A stretch of 64,000 nucleotides of DNA. Origin: Vogesella mureinivorans (GTDB taxonomy: Bacteria; Pseudomonadota; Gammaproteobacteria; Burkholderiales; Chromobacteriaceae). The stretch spans positions 1-64,000 of the forward strand of contig NZ_VMTV02000663.1 of NCBI RefSeq assembly GCF_007644035.1. The letters are read 5' to 3'. A program made the position numbers and the translations under genes. Below the pieces are notes generated by a model. The model was not told the DNA's origin and made no database searches. It worked only from the letters and a program-made list of their open reading frames with translations. Below, piece after piece: positions 31,021 through 40,139 of this stretch (position 1 is its first letter; the number at the start of each line of letters is the position of its first letter).

Positions 31021-31785
31021 ATGACTACTAACGCCATCAAGCTCCAGGTCAAAAACCTGAACTTTTACTACGGCAAATTTCACGCGCTGAAGAATATCAA
31101 TCTGGATATTCCCGCAGGCCAGGTCACTGCCTTTATCGGCCCGTCCGGCTGCGGCAAGTCCACCCTGCTGCGCACCTTCAACCGCATGTTCGAGCTGTAT
31201 CCTGGCATGAGCGCAGAAGGCGAGATCATTCTGGATTCGCAAAACCTGCTGGCCAAGAGCGTGGACGTAAACATGCTGCGCGCCAAAGTGGGCATGGTGT
31301 TCCAGAAGCCTACGCCGTTCCCGATGTCCATCTACGACAACATCACCTTTGGCGTGAAGCTGTACGAGAGCCTGTCCAAAGCCGAAATGGACGACCGTGT
31401 AGAGTGGGCACTGCGCAAGGCTGCGCTGTGGAACGAAGTAAAAGACAAGCTCAAGCAAAGCGGTAACTCGCTGTCCGGCGGCCAGCAACAGCGCCTGTGT
31501 ATCGCCCGCGCCGTAGCCACCCGCCCGGAAGTGCTGCTGCTGGACGAACCGACTTCGGCACTGGACCCGATCTCTACCGGCCACATCGAAGAGCTGATTC
31601 ACGAGCTGAAGCAGGACTACACCATTGCCATCGTGACCCACAACATGCAGCAAGCTGCGCGTGTGTCTGACTACACCGCCTACATGTACCTGGGCGAGCT
31701 GATGGAGTTTGGCGAAACCGACGGTATCTTCACCGCACCGAAGCGCAAGGAAACAGAAGACTACATCACCGGCAAGTTTGGCTGA
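31021..31785 (+). CDS. pstB: phosphate ABC transporter ATP-binding protein
   Basis: 254 aa. ATPase of the Pst importer. Walker [11 protein letters not shown]-loop [16 protein letters not shown], signature [14 protein letters not shown], Walker [13 protein letters not shown] and the switch His in IVTHNMQQA are complete. The ATG at 31021 is preferred over a TTG three codons earlier. No phoU follows, unlike the classic pstSCAB-phoU operon; a terminator closes the unit. Confidence 0.97.
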   Translation: MTTNAIKLQVKNLNFYYGKFHALKNINLDIPAGQVTAFIGPSGCGKSTLLRTFNRMFELYPGMSAEGEIILDSQNLLAKSVDVNMLRAKVGMVFQKPTPFPMSIYDNITFGVKLYESLSKAEMDDRVEWALRKAALWNEVKDKLKQSGNSLSGGQQQRLCIARAVATRPEVLLLDEPTSALDPISTGHIEELIHELKQDYTIAIVTHNMQQAARVSDYTAYMYLGELMEFGETDGIFTAPKRKETEDYITGKFG

Positions 31786-31802
31786 TTATTACTGTTTTAT
31801 TA

Positions 31803-31837
31803 CAAAGCCCTTACAGCCTGCGCTGAAGGGCTTTTTT
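31803..31837 (+). terminator. terminator of the pst operon
   Basis: Stem AAGCCCTT/AAGGGCTT with six T, 18 bases after pstB. Confidence 0.85.
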
Positions 31838-32006
31838 CCTTTTTAAAATCAACAAACTACACCCAAAAATAATACGCCTTTGTCAAGCTGGAAATAACAA
31901 ATCCGGCCCAATATTGATAAGGCGAAAAAAGATTATTACAAACTCTTGACGTGTCATCTTCAAACCCCAAGAATCCCGCCTTTCTGATAACGCACTGCAC
32001 ATCATC

Positions 32007-33455
32007 ATGCTGGAACTCCTCTCGGGGCTCGACACCACGCTGGCAGTCACCCTGGTTCTCTCGGTGGCCTTTGTCCTGGCTTTTGAATTCATCAACGGTT
32101 TCCACGATACCGCCAACGCGGTCGCGACCGTTATCTACACCCAGTCCATGAAGCCGCAGACAGCCGTGATGCTGTCCGGTCTGTTCAACTTCCTGGGGGT
32201 ATTCTTTGGCGGCCTGGCCGTGGCTTACGCCATTGTCAACCTGATCCCCACCGATCTGCTGCTGAACATCAACTCCACCCAGGGCATGGTGATGGTATTT
32301 GCCCTGCTGACCTCCGCCATTCTGTGGAACCTGGGTACCTGGTACTTCGGCATCCCGGCGTCCAGCTCGCACACCCTGATTGGTGCCATCCTGGGCGTGG
32401 GCGTGGGCAACGCGCTGATCACCGGCGACTCGCTGGCCAGCGGTATCAACTGGAGCAAAGCCATCGACGTGTTCATTTCGCTGTTCATGTCGCCGCTGTT
32501 CGGTGCCGGCCTGGCAGGCCTGATGCTGTTTACCCTGCTGAAGCTGCGCCCGCTGTCCAATATTCACAAATCGCCGTTCCAGCGCCAGCAGATCGAAGGC
32601 CGCAAGCACCCGCCGTTCTGGGCGCGCTTCATGCTGATCGTGTCGTCCATGGGCATGAGCTTTACCCACGGTTCCAACGATGGCCAGAAAGGCGTAGGCC
32701 TGGTGATGCTGGTTCTGATTGCACTGGCACCGGCCCACTTTGTGGTGAACCTGGACGCCGAGCCGATCCAGATCGAGCACACCAAGATTGCCGCCGTGCA
32801 GCTGAAAGAGCTGTACCAGCGCAACCAGGCCATCATTGACGCCAAATACCCGGCCAGCAACTCGCACAAATGTGATGTTTCCAAGGTCATCGACGAAACC
32901 GGCGAGCTGCTATCTGCCATTGGCGATGCCAAATCCTTCCAGCAGCTGCCAGAAGACAAACGCTGGAACGTCCGTACCCAGCTGATCTGTCTGGGCGATG
33001 CCGCCAAGAAAATCGGCAAGGTCGCCGGCATCAACGAAGTGGACCAGAAACAGCTGAAAGGCATCCAGAAAGACCTGTCTGCCACTACCGAATACGCCCC
33101 GACCTGGGTGATCGTTGCGGTAGCACTGGCCATCGGCCTGGGTACCATGGTGGGCTGGAAACGTGTGGTAAACACCGTGGGCGCCAAGATCGGCAAACAG
33201 GACATGACCTACGCACAGGGTATGGCCGCACAAACCATGTCGGCAGTGTCCATCGGCCTGGCCAGCGCCATCGGTGCACCGGTATCGACCACGCAGATTC
33301 TGTCCAGCGCAGTAGCCGGTACCATGCTGGTGAACCGCTCCGGTGTACAAATGAGCACCGTGAAGACCATCCTCACGACCTGGGTGCTGACCCTGCCGGT
33401 GAGCATGGGCCTGGCCATCAGCCTGTACTACTTTGGTGTGAAGCTATTCGTGTAA
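32007..33455 (+). CDS. Pit-family inorganic phosphate transporter
   Basis: 482 aa. Low-affinity phosphate/proton symporter of the inner membrane. The two inverted family repeats are seen as FEFINGFHDTANAVATVIYT near the N-terminus and GMSFTHGSNDGQKGVGLVML in the middle, with GIPASSSHTLIGAILGVG and AIGAPVSTTQILSSAVAGTML as the paired re-entrant segments. A soluble loop of about 110 residues lies before the last helices. The 221-base leader is AT-rich. Placing it directly after pstSCAB gives the cell a low- and a high-affinity system side by side. Confidence 0.95.
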   Translation: MLELLSGLDTTLAVTLVLSVAFVLAFEFINGFHDTANAVATVIYTQSMKPQTAVMLSGLFNFLGVFFGGLAVAYAIVNLIPTDLLLNINSTQGMVMVFALLTSAILWNLGTWYFGIPASSSHTLIGAILGVGVGNALITGDSLASGINWSKAIDVFISLFMSPLFGAGLAGLMLFTLLKLRPLSNIHKSPFQRQQIEGRKHPPFWARFMLIVSSMGMSFTHGSNDGQKGVGLVMLVLIALAPAHFVVNLDAEPIQIEHTKIAAVQLKELYQRNQAIIDAKYPASNSHKCDVSKVIDETGELLSAIGDAKSFQQLPEDKRWNVRTQLICLGDAAKKIGKVAGINEVDQKQLKGIQKDLSATTEYAPTWVIVAVALAIGLGTMVGWKRVVNTVGAKIGKQDMTYAQGMAAQTMSAVSIGLASAIGAPVSTTQILSSAVAGTMLVNRSGVQMSTVKTILTTWVLTLPVSMGLAISLYYFGVKLFV

Positions 33456-33474
33456 ACGCCAGCTGCCACTATGC

Positions 33475-33502
33475 AAAAGGCTGCCAACCGGCAGCCTTTT
33501 TT
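33475..33502 (+). terminator. terminator of the Pit gene
   Basis: Stem AGGCTGCC/GGCAGCCT with six T. Between it and the recG stop lies a motif copy (33524). Confidence 0.85.
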
Positions 33503-33540
33503 CATGTGCACGCGGCTGGGCAGGTTGGCCGCAAGCACCA

Positions 33541-35589
33541 CTACGCTTTCAAGAAATGCGCCCTGCCCGCCAGCCAGCGCTGCAGGTGTGCCTGAGCGTA
33601 TTGCGGCCAACGTTGCAGCAGCTGCGGTGCCAGCTCGCGCGCGGCTTCCAGTAGCTCGATGTCCACCTCCAGGTCGGCAAAGCGCAGCATGGGCAGGCCG
33701 CTCTGGCGTGCGCCCAGAAACTCGCCTGGGCCGCGGATACTCAAGTCCTGGCGGGCGATCTCGAAACCGTCAGTGTTTTCGTAGATCACCTTCAACCGCG
33801 CCTTGGCCAGCTCCGACAGCGGGGTATCAAACAGCAGCACACAGGTGGATTTGGCCGCGCCACGCCCTACCCTGCCGCGCAGCTGGTGCAGCTGGGCCAG
33901 GCCCATGCGCTCGGCGTGCTCGATCACCATCAGGCTGGCGTTGGGCACATCCACGCCCACCTCGATCACCGTGGTGGCGACCAGTAGCTGCAACTCATTG
34001 CGGATGAACTGCCCCATCACCTCGGCTTTTTCGGCTGCCTTCATGCGGCCGTGTACCAGCCCCACGCCCCACTGCGGCAGGTCTTGCTGCAACACCACGT
34101 GGGTATCCACCGCCGTTTGCAGCTGCAGGGTTTCCGATTCTTCGATCAGCGGGCACACCCAGTACACCTGGTTGCCCTCGCGGCAAGCCTTGTCCACAAA
34201 GCGCACCACCTCGTCGCGGCGCTCGGCGCTGATCAGCTTGGTGACGATGGGCGTGCGCCCTGGCGGCAGCTCGTCGATCACCGACACGTCCAGGTCGGCG
34301 TAAAAGCTCATCGCCAGCGTGCGCGGTATCGGCGTGGCCGACATCATCAGCTGGTGCGGCTCGGCACCCTTTTGCTGCAGCGCCAGGCGCTGGCCTACGC
34401 CAAAGCGGTGCTGCTCATCGACAATCACCAGCCCCAGGCGCTCGAACGCCACATCGTCCTGAAACAGCGCGTGCGTACCCACCGCCAGCCGTGCCTCGCC
34501 GCTGGCGATCTTGGCGGCCATCTCGCCACGCGCTTTCTTGCGCAGGCTGCCGGATAGCCACGCCACCTCTATACCCAGCGGCGCCAGCCATGCGGCCAAC
34601 TTCACGTAGTGCTGCTCGGCCAGGATCTCGGTGGGCGCCATCAGCGCTACCTGAAAGCCGGCCTCGATCGCCGCCAGCGCGGCCATGGCGGCCACAATGG
34701 TCTTTCCGCTGCCCACATCGCCTTGCAGCAGGCGGTTCATCGGGTGCGGCTGCGCCAGATCGGCCACGATCTCGCCCAGCACTTTTTGCTGCGCACCGGT
34801 CAGCGCAAACGGCAAGTTGGCCGCCAGCTGCGCGCGCAGGCTACCGTCGCCCTGTATCACCGGCGCGCTGCCCTCGCGCCGTGCGCGGTAGGCCAGGCGC
34901 ATGGACAGCTGCTGCGCCAGCAGCTCGTCGAATTTCAGCCGCTGCCAAGCTGGCAGGTTGCCGTCGGTCAGCTGGGTGGCGGAATACTCCGGCCCGGGGC
35001 GGTGCAGCAGGTGCACGGCGTCGGCCAGCGGCATCAGCCCCAGACGGCGGCGCACGTCGTCGGGCAGGGTTTCGGGGATGGGCTGCGCCTTGAGTTCGGT
35101 ATGGATCAGCCGCCGCAGCACCGGCTGCGACAGGCCGTTGACCGTGGGGTAGACCGGCGTGAGGCTATCGGCCAGCGGGTCGCCCTCGTGCACCTCGCGC
35201 AGCTTGGGGTGCACCATCTCGTCGCCAAAGAACCCGCGCCGCACTTCGCCCAGCGCACGCACGCGGCGGCCCTTGGCCAGCGCCTGCTGGGTATTGGGGT
35301 AGAAGTGGATGAAGCGCAGCACCAGCTTGCCGCTTTTGTCTTCGATGTGCGCCACCAGCTGGCGGCGCGGCCGGAACTGCACCTCGCAGTGGGTGACCTC
35401 GCCTTCCACCAGTACCGCCTGGCCGTACGGCGCCTGTAGTATCGGGTAGAGGTGGGTTTCGTCCTCGTAGCGCAGCGGCAGGTGCAGCACCAGGTCGAAA
35501 CGGCGGGTCAGGCCCAGCTTTTCCAGCCTTTTGGCGGTGGCGGCGGCCGCCACGATGGGCTGGCTGGCGATGTCGACGGTAGCGTTCAT
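33541..35589 (-). CDS. recG: ATP-dependent DNA helicase RecG
   Basis: 682 aa. Branch-migrates Holliday junctions and remodels stalled forks. An N-terminal wedge (OB) domain to about 240 is followed by the superfamily 2 helicase core: Walker A LLQGDVGSGKT, motif II VDEQHRFGVGQR, motif III MSATPIPRTLAM, and motif VI HQLRGRVGRG near the C-terminus, then LSIRGPGEFLGARQSG. The start MNATVDIAS is chosen because the upstream extension overlaps the terminator region. Two motif copies lie inside the gene. Confidence 0.96.
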   Translation of the reverse strand: MNATVDIASQPIVAAAATAKRLEKLGLTRRFDLVLHLPLRYEDETHLYPILQAPYGQAVLVEGEVTHCEVQFRPRRQLVAHIEDKSGKLVLRFIHFYPNTQQALAKGRRVRALGEVRRGFFGDEMVHPKLREVHEGDPLADSLTPVYPTVNGLSQPVLRRLIHTELKAQPIPETLPDDVRRRLGLMPLADAVHLLHRPGPEYSATQLTDGNLPAWQRLKFDELLAQQLSMRLAYRARREGSAPVIQGDGSLRAQLAANLPFALTGAQQKVLGEIVADLAQPHPMNRLLQGDVGSGKTIVAAMAALAAIEAGFQVALMAPTEILAEQHYVKLAAWLAPLGIEVAWLSGSLRKKARGEMAAKIASGEARLAVGTHALFQDDVAFERLGLVIVDEQHRFGVGQRLALQQKGAEPHQLMMSATPIPRTLAMSFYADLDVSVIDELPPGRTPIVTKLISAERRDEVVRFVDKACREGNQVYWVCPLIEESETLQLQTAVDTHVVLQQDLPQWGVGLVHGRMKAAEKAEVMGQFIRNELQLLVATTVIEVGVDVPNASLMVIEHAERMGLAQLHQLRGRVGRGAAKSTCVLLFDTPLSELAKARLKVIYENTDGFEIARQDLSIRGPGEFLGARQSGLPMLRFADLEVDIELLEAARELAPQLLQRWPQYAQAHLQRWLAGRAHFLKA

Positions 35590-35608
35590 GCTGCGATTGT
35601 ACCCAATG

Positions 35609-35640
35609 CAAAACGGGATGGCACAAGCCATCCCGTTTTG
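35609..35640 (-). terminator. terminator-like hairpin of the DUF2147 gene
   Basis: Perfect inverted repeat CAAAACGGGATGGC/GCCATCCCGTTTTG with a four-base loop, between the DUF2147 gene and recG on the minus strand; the T-run is the end of the stem itself. Confidence 0.65.
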
Positions 35641-35690
35641 ATAACCGCCCGGCCGCTAGCTCGCCGCCAGGCTAACCGTGCGCAGCGCGC

Positions 35691-36122
35691 TTACTGGCGT
35701 TCCCAGGTCTGGGTACGGCCCAGCAGGGCCAGGCCCAGAAAGCCGCGTACTTCCAGCTTTTTGCCGCCATCGGCCAGCTTGGCCTTGGCGCTGTAGACCT
35801 TGCCCGATTTCGGGTCCAGGATCTTGCCACCTTCCCAGCCGTCACCACCTTTTTTCAGACCGGTCAGGATGGTCATGCCCACGACCGGCTTGCCTTTTTG
35901 CGCGCCTTCGCACTTGTCGCACACAGCGTCCGGGTTGGTAAACAGCTTGGTAATCTTGCCTGTCAGCTCGCCGTTGGCCGCTTCGGTGATTTCTACCAGC
36001 GCTTTGGCTTGCTTGGTTTCGTCATCGATGGTTTTCCAGGTACCGCCAGCACCGTTGGCCAGCGCCAGGCTGCTGCACAGGGTCAGGGCGGTGACTGCGG
36101 CCAGTTTTGCAAATGTCTTCAT
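35691..36122 (-). CDS. DUF2147 family exported protein
   Basis: 143 aa. A Sec signal peptide (about 1-22, ending LALA) precedes a small beta-rich domain. I recognise DUF2147 by the pattern GTWKTIDDETKQAKALVEI, a CDKC pair at about 70-73, GMTILTGLKKGGDGWEGGKILDPKSGKVYSAK and VRGFLGLALLGRTQTWER. The function of the family is not known; the mature protein is periplasmic and its two cysteines may form a disulfide. It stands alone, with a terminator behind it. Confidence 0.85.
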   Translation of the reverse strand: MKTFAKLAAVTALTLCSSLALANGAGGTWKTIDDETKQAKALVEITEAANGELTGKITKLFTNPDAVCDKCEGAQKGKPVVGMTILTGLKKGGDGWEGGKILDPKSGKVYSAKAKLADGGKKLEVRGFLGLALLGRTQTWERQ

Positions 36123-36304
36123 CTGTACTCCCTCGTATTGTGTTTTGGGCGTCCGGCACCCCTCATGCCATCAAACGCCTGTTTCGAGCTACGGCTCTAG
36201 CCGTAGCGCAGAAAGCTATCAGCGTGCTGCGGCAGCGTCAATGGCCGGGGGGGCCACAGCGCCGGGGGCGGGCGTATCCGCAACGCTACGGCAGCAGGTG
36301 GCAA

Positions 36305-36331
36305 CAAAAAAGCAGCCGCAGCTGCCTTTAT
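36305..36331 (-). terminator. terminator of the PhzF-family gene
   Basis: Stem GCAGC/GCTGC with flanking pairs and a six-T run on the minus strand, about 20 bases past the stop. Confidence 0.65.
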
Positions 36332-36349
36332 TGTGGGAAACACCTGGCC

Positions 36350-37195
36350 TTAGGGCAAGGTGAATACCCCGTCGGCCACCGCTTGTACTTTGCCACCTAC
36401 CTGCACACTGCCATCGGCCGCTACGTCCAGATACAGCACATTGGGGCGCTGGATCGCCGCCCCTTGCTCGATGCGCCACGACAGCGGCGCCAGGCCGTTC
36501 AGCGCGCACCAGCCGCCCAGGTTGGCGCAGGCACTGCCGGTGCCCGGGTCTTCGATCACGCTGCCCTGCTGTTCAAAGAACAGCCGCACCGTGGCCACAC
36601 CGTCGGCCTGGTACCACAGATACGCAATGCTACGGCCAGGGCGCAGCGTGGCGTGGCGCGTAAACAGCGCATGGTCGGGCCGCGCGCGCAGCACCGCCTC
36701 GCGGCTGGCCAGGCGGATCAGCATTTGCTCGCTGCCGGCGTTTACCCATACCGGCGCCAGCGCGATGTCGGCTTCGTCCAGCCCCAGCATGGCGGCGGCG
36801 TCGGCGCGGCCAACGTTGGCCGCACGCTGTGTGGCGGCCACGGCAGTCAGGCGGAACACGCCGTCTTGCAGCGCGATCGGAATCAGCCCGGCCTGCGTAC
36901 GCAGCGTAAAGGCATCGCCCGGCTGGCGCAGCGCGTGCAGCACCGCCGCGCTACCAATCGTAGGGTGGCCGGCAAATGGCAGCTCGTAGCTGGGGGTGAA
37001 GATGCGCAAGCTGGCCAGCGCATGCTCATCACCCGGGTGGATGAACACCGTCTCGGACAGGTTGAACTGCCGTGCAATCAGCTGCATATCGGCATCGGAC
37101 AGGCCGGCGGCATCGGTAAACACCGCCAGCGGGTTACCGCCAAAGCGGCTTTCGGCAAACACATTCACGATCTGGTAGGGGTAAGGCTGGCGCAT
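36350..37195 (-). CDS. PhzF-family isomerase-like protein
   Basis: 281 aa. Two-domain diaminopimelate-epimerase fold, as in PhzF and YddE. Landmarks: VNVFAESRFGGNPLAVF at the N-terminus, NLSETVF with the catalytic-type Glu, RIFTPSYELPFAGHPTIGSA, and the second-half DPGTGSACANLGG. The substrate cannot be told: there are no phenazine genes here and most such proteins are of unknown role. Residues 125-130 read AANVGR, encoded by a head-to-head pair of the window's motif in the linker between strands, so this looks like a small repeat-borne insertion. Confidence 0.87.
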   Translation of the reverse strand: MRQPYPYQIVNVFAESRFGGNPLAVFTDAAGLSDADMQLIARQFNLSETVFIHPGDEHALASLRIFTPSYELPFAGHPTIGSAAVLHALRQPGDAFTLRTQAGLIPIALQDGVFRLTAVAATQRAANVGRADAAAMLGLDEADIALAPVWVNAGSEQMLIRLASREAVLRARPDHALFTRHATLRPGRSIAYLWYQADGVATVRLFFEQQGSVIEDPGTGSACANLGGWCALNGLAPLSWRIEQGAAIQRPNVLYLDVAADGSVQVGGKVQAVADGVFTLP

Positions 37196-37533
37196 GCGGG
37201 GCTCCTAGGGGCGGGCGTTGGCCTGCGACACGGCAGACAAACGGGGCGCAGACTGGTCAGCCACCATTAGGCCATGCTGGCCACATCTGCATAAAGCGGC
37301 CACAGGTAAACAGATTGTTTTTACCAGGCTGACAATGGTGACAGTTAGCGGCTTTTGGATACAGGATTCTGTCACCAATAAAAATTTGCTACACTGCGCC
37401 CCGCTGTTGCTTGTACGGCGTTACCCGTTTGATTGTTCTGCAGTTTTGAATCGTCTTGGAGGTTGGCCGCAAGCCAGCCCGGCGCGCCCGCAGGCATGCC
37501 AGATACCTATAACGACAGAACCGTGGAACCCCT
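37196..37533. promoter_or_regulatory. control region between the PhzF-family gene and sstT
   Basis: 338 bases without a gene, between divergent genes. It contains a 9-bp inverted repeat, TGGTGACAG (37336-37344) and CTGTCACCA (37369-37377), just before a possible -10 box TACACT (37390-37395), so an operator role for the repeat is possible. A motif copy lies at 37462 in the likely 5' leader of sstT. Confidence 0.4.
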
Positions 37534-38784
37534 ATGCAGCAGAACCCTACCCTGATCCACCGCATCATGAACGGCAGCATCGTGCTGCAGATCGTGATCG
37601 GTTTGCTGGCCGGTATTGCCGTGGCCAGCGTTGCCCCCGATACCGCCAAATCGCTGACCTTCCTGGGCAGCCTGTTCGTCAAAGGCCTGAAAGCCGTGGC
37701 CCCGGTGCTGGTATTCGTGCTGGTGGCCAGCGCCATTGCCAATAAAAAGCAGGGCGTGCAAACCAATATGCGCCCGGTACTCACCCTGTACCTGCTGGGC
37801 ACCTTTCTGGCCGCCGTTACCGGCGTACTGGCCAGCTTTGCTTTCCCCACCACGCTGCAGCTGGTGGCCGCGGCCACCGGTACCACCCCGCCAGGCGGTA
37901 TTGGCCAGGTGCTGAATAACCTGGTGTTCCAGATTGTGGATAACCCGATCAACGCCATCGCTACCGGCAACTATATCGGCATCCTCACTTGGGCCGTAGC
38001 GCTGGGCATGGCACTGCATCACGCCAGCGACAGCACCAAAACCCTGCTGAACGAGCTGGCCGATGGCGTGTCGCGCATCGTGGGCGTGATCATCCGCTTT
38101 GCCCCGGTCGGCGTATTCGGCCTGGTAGCCGAAGCCGTGGCCACCACCGGCCTGTCGGCGCTGCTGGGTTACAGCAAGCTGCTGCTGGTACTGGTAGGCG
38201 CCATGCTGTTCATCGCACTGGTGGTGAACCCGCTGATTGTTGGCCTCACCATCCGCCGCAACCCGTTCCCGCTGGTCTTCACCTGCCTGCGCGAAAGTGG
38301 TGTTACCGCCTTCTTTACCCGCAGCTCGGCGGCCAACATCCCGGTGAACATGACCCTGTGCAAGAAGCTGGGCCTGAATGAAGACACCTACGCCGTGTCC
38401 ATCCCGCTGGGTGCCACCATCAATATGGCCGGCGCCGCCATCACCATCTCGGTACTGAGCCTGGCCGCCGTGCACACGCTGGGTATCCACGTGGACCTGC
38501 CCACCGCGCTGCTGCTGTCGGTGCTGTCCACCGTGGCCGCTTGCGGTGCCTCCGGCGTAGCTGGCGGCTCGCTGCTGCTGATCCCGATGGCGTGCAGCCT
38601 GTTCGGCATCAGCAACGACGTGGCCATGCAAGTGGTGGCCGTGGGCTTCATCATCGGCGTGGTACAGGATTCGGCCGAAACCGCGCTGAACAGCTCCACC
38701 GACGTGCTGTTCACCGCCGCCGCCTGCATCGCCAGCGGCGACGTGCACGCAGACGCCCCGCAGATGGCGCGCAAGAACGGTTGA
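37534..38784 (+). CDS. sstT: serine/threonine:Na+ symporter
   Basis: 416 aa. Dicarboxylate/amino acid:cation symporter family, SstT branch, for sodium-driven serine and threonine uptake. Eight membrane helices; the hairpin region [24 protein letters not shown] and the sodium-site region [12 protein letters not shown] match SstT. Ribosome binding site TGGA is weak. Monocistronic, with a terminator behind. Confidence 0.94.
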   Translation: MQQNPTLIHRIMNGSIVLQIVIGLLAGIAVASVAPDTAKSLTFLGSLFVKGLKAVAPVLVFVLVASAIANKKQGVQTNMRPVLTLYLLGTFLAAVTGVLASFAFPTTLQLVAAATGTTPPGGIGQVLNNLVFQIVDNPINAIATGNYIGILTWAVALGMALHHASDSTKTLLNELADGVSRIVGVIIRFAPVGVFGLVAEAVATTGLSALLGYSKLLLVLVGAMLFIALVVNPLIVGLTIRRNPFPLVFTCLRESGVTAFFTRSSAANIPVNMTLCKKLGLNEDTYAVSIPLGATINMAGAAITISVLSLAAVHTLGIHVDLPTALLLSVLSTVAACGASGVAGGSLLLIPMACSLFGISNDVAMQVVAVGFIIGVVQDSAETALNSSTDVLFTAAACIASGDVHADAPQMARKNG

Positions 38785-38815
38785 TCGTTTTTATTAGCCA
38801 CACGGCCAGCAAGGC

Positions 38816-38845
38816 AAAGCCCGCTCGGATGAGCGGGCTTTTTTG
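38816..38845 (+). terminator. terminator of sstT
   Basis: Stem AAGCCCGCTC/GAGCGGGCTT with six T. Confidence 0.9.
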
Positions 38846-39049
38846 TGGGTAACGAGGCAAGCGGCGCAAGGTTGACCGCATTTAATTTTGTCGTGCGACA
38901 ACATGAAAGGTCTTGAATCCGCTTCGCGGATAATAATTACAGCCGGTTCCGCCCGGCTGACGGGAAGGGGGCGGGTCGCCGCCCCCTTTCATCCCCCCTC
39001 GCCCCCGCGGTCCGCGAAACCCCGGCAAAAAGCCCACCGCAAGGCGCTG

Positions 39050-39124
39050 CCGAACTCGTATCGCTGAGCAAATCAGAGATTTGCACGCAGATCGCTAACG
39101 GCCCCGGGCTCAAACAAATCGGCC
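39050..39124 (-). repeat. inverted repeat arm, partner of 39379-39456
   Basis: About 75 bases that match 39379-39456 in reverse complement with roughly eight differences by eye. It shows that a copy of the repeat element also stands in the opposite direction. Confidence 0.85.
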
Positions 39125-39188
39125 GCTTAAAACCTTGCGGCAGACTTTTTACCGGCGCTCCCCAAGGGGGCATGGGTCGCAGTACAAG

Positions 39189-39226
39189 GTTGGCCGCAGT
39201 AAAGTGAGTGAATGTGTGCGGCCAAC
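39189..39226. repeat. inverted pair of GTTGGCCGCA motif (hairpin)
   Basis: GTTGGCCGCA at 39189 faces TGCGGCCAAC at 39217 with 18 bases between; the outer bases AGG/CC extend the stem. Confidence 0.85.
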
Positions 39227-39284
39227 CCTCATCCTATTGGTGGGCACAACCTCCGGCTTTTGCCCCCTCCTACGTCAAGACACC

Positions 39285-39706
39285 ACCACACCGACGCCGC
39301 CCTACCCCGTTGGCGCGAGCCGGGCCAAACGGATTGCCCCAGGATTGTGCTGAGCGAATCAAAGATTCGCACGCGCAAGCAGCCGATTTGTCTGAGTCCC
39401 GAGCCGTTAGTGATCTGCGTGCAAATCTCTGATTTGCTCAGCGATGCGAGTTCGGCGGCACCTGGGGCCGGCCATTTGGCACGGGGCTTCGAGCAGCCCC
39501 AGGTCGCCTTTTCTTTGGATACTTTCTTTTGGCGACGCAAAAGAAAGTACCCCGCCGCCGCGCGGAAAGCGGCATGTTCATCTGCCGCGCAGGGGCTCCA
39601 CAAAACAAAAGGTTGGCCGCAAGACCGTGAAGGCATGCGGCCAACACTGCGGGGGCGTGGTAAACGTTGGGCTTCATTTCATTCAGCCCAAGCTACGAGC
39701 TGGTCG
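39285..39706 (+). repeat. long intergenic repeat, unit A
   Basis: Direct repeat of unit B. Shared blocks in order: a CCCCGTTGGCGCGAGCCGGG block, CCGATTTGTCTGAG, GAGTTCGGCGG, the hairpin ACTTTCTTTTGG..CAAAAGAAAGT (39520-39549), a CCGCCGCCGCGCGGAAAGCGG block, the motif-pair hairpin, and the hairpin GTTGGGCTTCATTTCATTCA.. (39666). Unit A carries about 58 extra bases before the shared middle, including the arm that matches 39050-39124. Confidence 0.88.
39612..39645. repeat. inverted pair of GTTGGCCGCA motif in unit A
   Basis: GTTGGCCGCA at 39612 and TGCGGCCAAC at 39636, 14 bases apart. The same structure recurs 381 bases on in unit B. Confidence 0.85.
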
Positions 39707-39729
39707 CCCTACCCAAGGGTACGACCGCA

Positions 39730-40080
39730 CCAACGCCGCCCCACCCCGTTGGCGCGAGCCGGGCCAAACGGTTTGCCCCAGGGTTTAAGACGCCGATTTG
39801 TCTGAGCCCCGCGCCGTTAGCAAGGGGCGAGTTCGGCGGCGCCTGGGGCGGGCCGTTTGGCACGGGGTTTCGAGCAGCCCCGGGTCGCCTTTTCTTTGGG
39901 TACTTTCTTTTGGCGACGCAAAAGAAAGTACCCCGCCGCCGCGCGGAAAGCGGCATGCCATCACGCCGCGCAGCGGCTCCACAAAACAAAAGGTTGGCCG
40001 CAATACCGTGATGGCATGCGGCCAACACTGCGGGGGCGCGGTAAACGTTGGGCTTCATTTCATTCAGCCCAACCTACGAC
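39730..40080 (+). repeat. long intergenic repeat, unit B
   Basis: Second copy of the unit, offset by 381 bases over the shared 3' part. The hairpin of the ACTTTCTTTTGG type is at 39901-39930, the motif pair at 39993-40026 and the GTTGGGC hairpin at 40047-40073. Differences to unit A are scattered single bases, so the copies are not brand new. Confidence 0.88.
39993..40026. repeat. inverted pair of GTTGGCCGCA motif in unit B
   Basis: GTTGGCCGCA at 39993 and TGCGGCCAAC at 40017, same spacing as in unit A. Confidence 0.85.
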
Positions 40081-40105
40081 CGTCCAAAACAAGATCAAGG
40101 TTGAT

Positions 40106-40132
40106 GATGGGTTACGCTGCGCTGCACCCATC
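40106..40132. repeat. REP-like hairpin
   Basis: GATGGGTTACGCTGC paired with GCTGCACCCATC. Hairpins of this GATGGGT..ACCCATC type are scattered between genes in many proteobacteria, as far as I recall. It lies just past the end of the LysE-type gene. Confidence 0.6.
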
Positions 40133-40139
40133 CTACGCG

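Larger units (their letters stand above)
38846..40139. other. gene-free block of long intergenic repeats
   Basis: About 1.3 kb between sstT and the LysE-type gene. I see no credible coding region: open frames here change composition at every repeat border and have no family resemblance. It holds two direct repeat units, a long inverted repeat arm, three motif-pair hairpins and several REP-like hairpins, listed separately. Near the left edge, GC-rich symmetrical runs at 38941-39020 look like further degraded repeat. Confidence 0.75.
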
